Shown here in pieces: positions 43,229-46,356 of a DNA stretch of 46,356 nucleotides. Location of the stretch: NCBI GenBank assembly GCA_946528555.1, contig CAMMYS010000023.1, positions 1 through 46,356 of the forward strand. Direction: 5' to 3'. The notes below the pieces were generated by a model, which had not been told where the DNA came from, searched no databases, and saw only the letters and a program-made list of their open reading frames with translations. The DNA comes from an uncultured Mycoplasmatota bacterium. Its GTDB lineage: Bacteria > Bacillota_I > Bacilli_A > RF39 > UBA660. The translations under genes were made by a program, and so were the position numbers. Within the stretch, counting starts at the first letter, position 1. Each line of letters starts with the position of its first letter.

Positions 43229-43942
43229 TTACATACTATCTAAAATATCATCTATATCATTTTTTAATTCAATAATATTTTGATATCTTAAATCTTTATA
43301 ATAATTAGTAGATTTTTGAATTATATAATTAATTTTATCATTATCTATATTTGGAATTTTTCTTTCTTTAAGATTTTCTGATTTAAAAGGTTTATCATTA
43401 GTTATTAATTCATATAACAATACTCCAACTGAATAAATATCACTTTTGTCATCAATGTAACCTTTTGAAATAAATTCAGGAGAAGAACTGTCATAATAAC
43501 CAAACTTTGGTTCATCACCAAATTTCATAGCGGAACCAAAATCAATTAAATAAACTTCTTCATTATTATAAATAATATTATTCTTATTTATATCACCATG
43601 AATATATCCTAAAGAATGAATATTATTTAAAATACTAGATAACTTAGATATTATTTTTAAAGAATCAATTAAATCCATTTTATTAAAACTACTTAATGGT
43701 TTTCCTTCAATAAATTCATATAAAATATATTCATCTTTTTTATACTCTACTATTTCAGGAATAAAATCTATTTTAAAAGTTTTTAAAAAATTTATTTCAT
43801 TATTTAATGATTCTTTATAATCTTCATCATTGCTAATAACTGTTTTTAAAAAATAATAATTATTATCTTTCTTTAATAATTTATAGTTATTAATAGAATT
43901 ATATTCATCAACAATTTCATATTGTATAGAATTAATATTCAT
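43229..43942 (-). CDS. Hanks-type (Ser/Thr) protein-kinase-like protein
   Basis: A 237-residue compact kinase fold. Visible: a Lys in YFLKTVI (K33) and a Glu partner (E49), the catalytic loop YIHGDINKNNIIY (H115, D117, N122), IDFG (D134), a degenerate APE as SPEF (154-157), and the helix-F Asp in DDKSDIYSVGVLLYEL. The Gly-rich ATP loop is not recognisable near residues 15-28. No transmembrane or PASTA domain, so it is soluble. Its start overlaps the upstream gene's stop by one base (TAATG). With the unknown protein and the toxin-like gene it forms one apparent operon, so its targets may be those proteins (inference). Confidence 0.85.
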   Translation of the reverse strand: MNINSIQYEIVDEYNSINNYKLLKKDNNYYFLKTVISNDEDYKESLNNEINFLKTFKIDFIPEIVEYKKDEYILYEFIEGKPLSSFNKMDLIDSLKIISKLSSILNNIHSLGYIHGDINKNNIIYNNEEVYLIDFGSAMKFGDEPKFGYYDSSSPEFISKGYIDDKSDIYSVGVLLYELITNDKPFKSENLKERKIPNIDNDKINYIIQKSTNYYKDLRYQNIIELKNDIDDILDSM

Positions 43943-44451
43943 TATAATGTTCTACCAACTCTTAAACTATGTTCTTCGCTATTTCCGCATGCATAGTTAA
44001 AATCTTCTATTCCTTCAGATAAATAAGAATATCCAATAGCATTATTAAATGGTTGTACTTTTTTAAATAATTCATTCATTTTATTAATACTTTGTTCTGC
44101 TTCTTCTCTTGTTACTGTTAGTTTATCTGAACCTTTTCTTTCAACAGCACGTTTATACGCTAACATGCTTAAATCACATAATTGATTTAAGAATTCATCT
44201 TTAATTAAGATAGATAATTTATAGTCTTTAGATTTATCACTCCAGTAACTCTTTTCCATTACTGACATAACTTTAATATTTCTTTCTGAATTACTATCTC
44301 TTTTAATTATCTCAGTATATTTTTTAACAAGAAAGTCATAATACAGTTTTTTAATTTGATCTACTTCACTTTCTTCAAAGCCTTCAAGTACCAAGTTTAT
44401 CATTTCAGAATAAACTCTATCTATTATATTTTTTATATATTCTTCATTCAT
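43942..44451 (-). CDS. Helical protein, unknown function
   Basis: Not recognised. The 169-residue product is mostly charged helices (EEYIKNIIDRVYSEMINLVL, then DQIKKLYYDFLVKKYTEII, and later REEAEQSINKMNELFKKV), with no signal peptide, Cys pair or catalytic motif. It lies 17 bp downstream of the toxin-like metallopeptidase gene and overlaps the kinase gene by one base. By position it could be an immunity protein, a chaperone or an adaptor for the large exported protein. None of these can be tested from the sequence alone. Confidence 0.65.
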   Translation of the reverse strand: MNEEYIKNIIDRVYSEMINLVLEGFEESEVDQIKKLYYDFLVKKYTEIIKRDSNSERNIKVMSVMEKSYWSDKSKDYKLSILIKDEFLNQLCDLSMLAYKRAVERKGSDKLTVTREEAEQSINKMNELFKKVQPFNNAIGYSYLSEGIEDFNYACGNSEEHSLRVGRTL

Positions 44452-44468
44452 ATTTATCTATCCTTTCA

Positions 44469-46356
44469 TTATGGTGTTCTTCTAATCAATTCTGCTACAT
44501 ATTGATTAATTGCATCCAAACCTTGCTGTCTTTGCGCTGATGAGCCACTAGTTGCATAATCAAACAAATCTACAAAACTTCTTCCATGGCCTGGTCCAAG
44601 TAAATTATCAATCTTATCAACTAATGCTTGTGGACTATGGTCTACCAAGTACATTTGTTTAATTTCATTTGGAGTTATAATTCCTGTATCTATAAGTGGT
44701 CTCATTTCGTTAATTGCTGGTTGATAACCACAATATAATTGATTTGGATAATATCCTCCAGCTTTTGCTACTCTTTCATTTAAATATTCTGTCATTGCTT
44801 CATTAAGACCTGTGTTTTTAGGTATCCAACCACCTGTTGCTGGATTAGGAACATATTGTTTAATTCCATATTGACCGTTTGAGCCTCTAGCTAATCCATG
44901 AATATTCTCGTGAGATGTATTAGCGAGTAAAATACGATTTCTTTCATAAACATTAGGTGGGGCATATCCTGGTAAATCCATATTGATGTGAGATCTACCA
45001 TTATAACCTTCATTAAATCCTCCAGAACCATTCATAGGGTGAATTGCACCATCACTACCTCTAAAGTTTTGAAAATCAAAATCAGTTTCATATGAGTTTG
45101 CATATCTTACACCTTCAATTTGATCTGGTGAAAGGAATCCATCAAATTCTCTATGATAACCATCCATAATAGTTTGTTGATAAAAATTATCAACTCCTTC
45201 AGCTAGTTGTCTTTGAGATGGATCTAATCCTTGTGAAAAATATGTTATTGGTGGTGTTGGTCCTACCACAGGTTTTGCAAGTTTTGGAGTTGGAATTTTT
45301 GGTGTTGGTCCAGGCCCTTTATTTCTGCCAAAAATACTATCGAAGAATGTCTCGCCTGTTTCATTCATAGCAGCCTCTCTAAGAGCTCTATTATTTGATA
45401 CTGCTGTTAAATATTCTCCTCCATAATTGCCAAGTAATGAAAGACCTAAATCTAAACCTAATTCTCCCCAATTCCATTTTCCTGTTGTTAATCTTGTTGA
45501 TGTTGCATTTGCTAATGAAGATGCTACATCTACATACACATCTGCTTTTTTAGCCATATTAATTAATGCATCTTTTGCATTATTTCCAGTAAATACACCT
45601 TCTGCTGCTGCTTGAACACCTTTATTTAATAGGTTATTTGCAACATCACCATACATATACCATTCTGCACCTTTACCTACACCTTTTAAGTATGATAAAG
45701 CTACATCTTTTGCACTTCTATTTGTATAATTTCCATTTTCATCTGTTAAATTAAATCTTCTTTCAGCTTCTTCTCCTGTTCCTTCTAAGAAACCAAGTCC
45801 TGCTGCTACTAATGGAGCTCCTGCTCCTCCTGTTGCAACTGTTACACCAGCTGCTATTACAATTTCTCCTGCTTTAGTTCCAACTTTTAATAAAGCTTTA
45901 GAGCCATCACTATCCCATTTCAATGTACTTTGTTCATTTATATATTGTCCTATTGGTGTTCCTTCATAGAACCATTCTCTTGCTTCTCCTACCTTGTCTC
46001 TAGCAACATCATCCATTGTTGCATCCCACATTTGTCCTGTTATATCTGTTCCTGCAACTTTATCTATTAAATATGTTGTTGGTGTTGCTGCAGTTGTTAA
46101 TAAAATATGTGCACCATCGTTAATATATTCACCTATTTTCAATACTCCACTTACAGTTGATTCTGTTACTACTGCTCCTGTGGCTGCTAATTGTGTATTA
46201 AATTCAGTAAACTCTTGCCATGCACCTTTCCAATCGCCATCTTTAATTGCTCCTAATACATCTGAGCCTTCACTAACCAGTGCTTTTCCAGCAGCCTTTA
46301 TGTCTTGCCATCCTTTTTCCCAGTCTGAGTATTCCATCATACCATTGGCTTTTAAC
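44469..46356 (-). CDS. Polymorphic-toxin-like exported protein with C-terminal zincin motif (5' end outside window)
   Basis: At least 623 residues, and probably longer: the frame stays open to the right edge, and the ATG at 46340 has no ribosome-binding site. Numbered from that ATG: helical start with DWEKGWQDIKAAGKAL; Gly/Ala-rich apolar stretches (about 52-90 and 155-185, TKAGEIVIAAGVTVATGGAG) like those in proteins exported by type VII-type systems; a Pro-rich hinge (343-366, PGPTPKIPTPKLAKPVVGP); and a C-terminal domain with HENIH (477-481) and a downstream NEAMTEYLNE (513-522). HExxH plus a distal Glu matches gluzincin metallopeptidases. The N-terminal targeting region is missing. It is followed by a small helical protein and a kinase on the same transcript. 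Confidence 0.75.
   Translation of the reverse strand, partial: LKANGMMEYSDWEKGWQDIKAAGKALVSEGSDVLGAIKDGDWKGAWQEFTEFNTQLAATGAVVTESTVSGVLKIGEYINDGAHILLTTAATPTTYLIDKVAGTDITGQMWDATMDDVARDKVGEAREWFYEGTPIGQYINEQSTLKWDSDGSKALLKVGTKAGEIVIAAGVTVATGGAGAPLVAAGLGFLEGTGEEAERRFNLTDENGNYTNRSAKDVALSYLKGVGKGAEWYMYGDVANNLLNKGVQAAAEGVFTGNNAKDALINMAKKADVYVDVASSLANATSTRLTTGKWNWGELGLDLGLSLLGNYGGEYLTAVSNNRALREAAMNETGETFFDSIFGRNKGPGPTPKIPTPKLAKPVVGPTPPITYFSQGLDPSQRQLAEGVDNFYQQTIMDGYHREFDGFLSPDQIEGVRYANSYETDFDFQNFRGSDGAIHPMNGSGGFNEGYNGRSHINMDLPGYAPPNVYERNRILLANTSHENIHGLARGSNGQYGIKQYVPNPATGGWIPKNTGLNEAMTEYLNERVAKAGGYYPNQLYCGYQPAINEMRPLIDTGIITPNEIKQMYLVDHSPQALVDKIDNLLGPGHGRSFVDLFDYATSGSSAQRQQGLDAINQYVAELIRRTP

Noticed and set aside
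46338..46340. ATG at 46340 as the true start of the toxin-like gene
   Set aside because: No ribosome-binding site precedes it and the frame stays open to the window edge, so the gene probably starts further right.

Overview
The window (46,356 bp, very AT-rich) looks like chromosome of an uncultured, anaerobic, low-GC Firmicute of the Bacilli/Mollicutes-related type (for example an RF39- or Erysipelotrichales-like gut bacterium). The reasons are the extreme A+T codon use, pyruvate:ferredoxin oxidoreductase, a RNase J-type protein, a FemAB enzyme (so a peptidoglycan wall is made) and Gram-positive-style secretion genes. TGA is a stop here: it ends the genes before the 4-bp ATGA overlaps at 16185-16188 and 40361-40364. 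The code is therefore not the Mycoplasma code. The lineage is an inference. Almost every gene is on the minus strand; the exceptions are a FemX-like gene (5336-6595) and a small island at 22.8-23.5 kb. Many intrinsic terminators overlap stop codons.

Layout. 1-174: 5' end of a surface-protein gene cut by the window edge. 233-5250 (minus): eno, a Cys-containing membrane protein, secG, rnr and smpB, a conserved Firmicute neighbourhood; rnr carries an unusual LysM-like insert. 5336-7685: femX-like and hemW. 7739-19103 (minus): a compact type IV secretion-like operon with a VirB6-like membrane protein, a PrgI/VirB3-like protein, a VirB4 apparently split in two, a wall hydrolase fusing SpoIID and M15 domains, a VirB8-like candidate, and a VirD4-type coupling ATPase with a very long acidic tail. 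No relaxase, integrase or flanking repeats are seen, and housekeeping genes lie on both sides. 19177-22715: two small unknown genes, yebC, a small unknown and recG. 22716-23500 (plus): an apparently stand-alone small RNA, then a strong promoter, a heavily structured 5' leader with a possible pseudoknot, and a small protein resembling a phage-associated family. 23510-29088: YtqA-like radical SAM protein, transglutaminase-like protein, nifJ.

29143-39125: two large secreted or surface proteins that share an N-terminal domain with each other and with the truncated gene at 1-174. One ends in a DUF6273-like domain. The other has eight 17-residue Cys repeats, a Ser/Gly repeat and a complete C-terminal Hint domain. 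Between them lie a membrane-anchored thioredoxin-fold protein, a macro-domain protein, an APH-like phosphotransferase and two unknowns. 39189-43140: a RNase J paralogue with a degenerate metal-binding motif, cysteine desulfurase and ThiI, probably one operon in which the last two deliver sulfur for tRNA 4-thiouridine. 43229-46356: a Hanks-type kinase-like protein, an unknown helical protein, and the 3' part of a large protein with a zincin motif that resembles an exported polymorphic toxin and runs off the right edge.

The best candidates for under-described biology are the relaxase-less T4SS-like operon with its SpoIID-M15 hydrolase, the structured RNA island at 22.8-23.2 kb, the RNase R with a LysM-like insert, and the surface-protein family with its Hint member.
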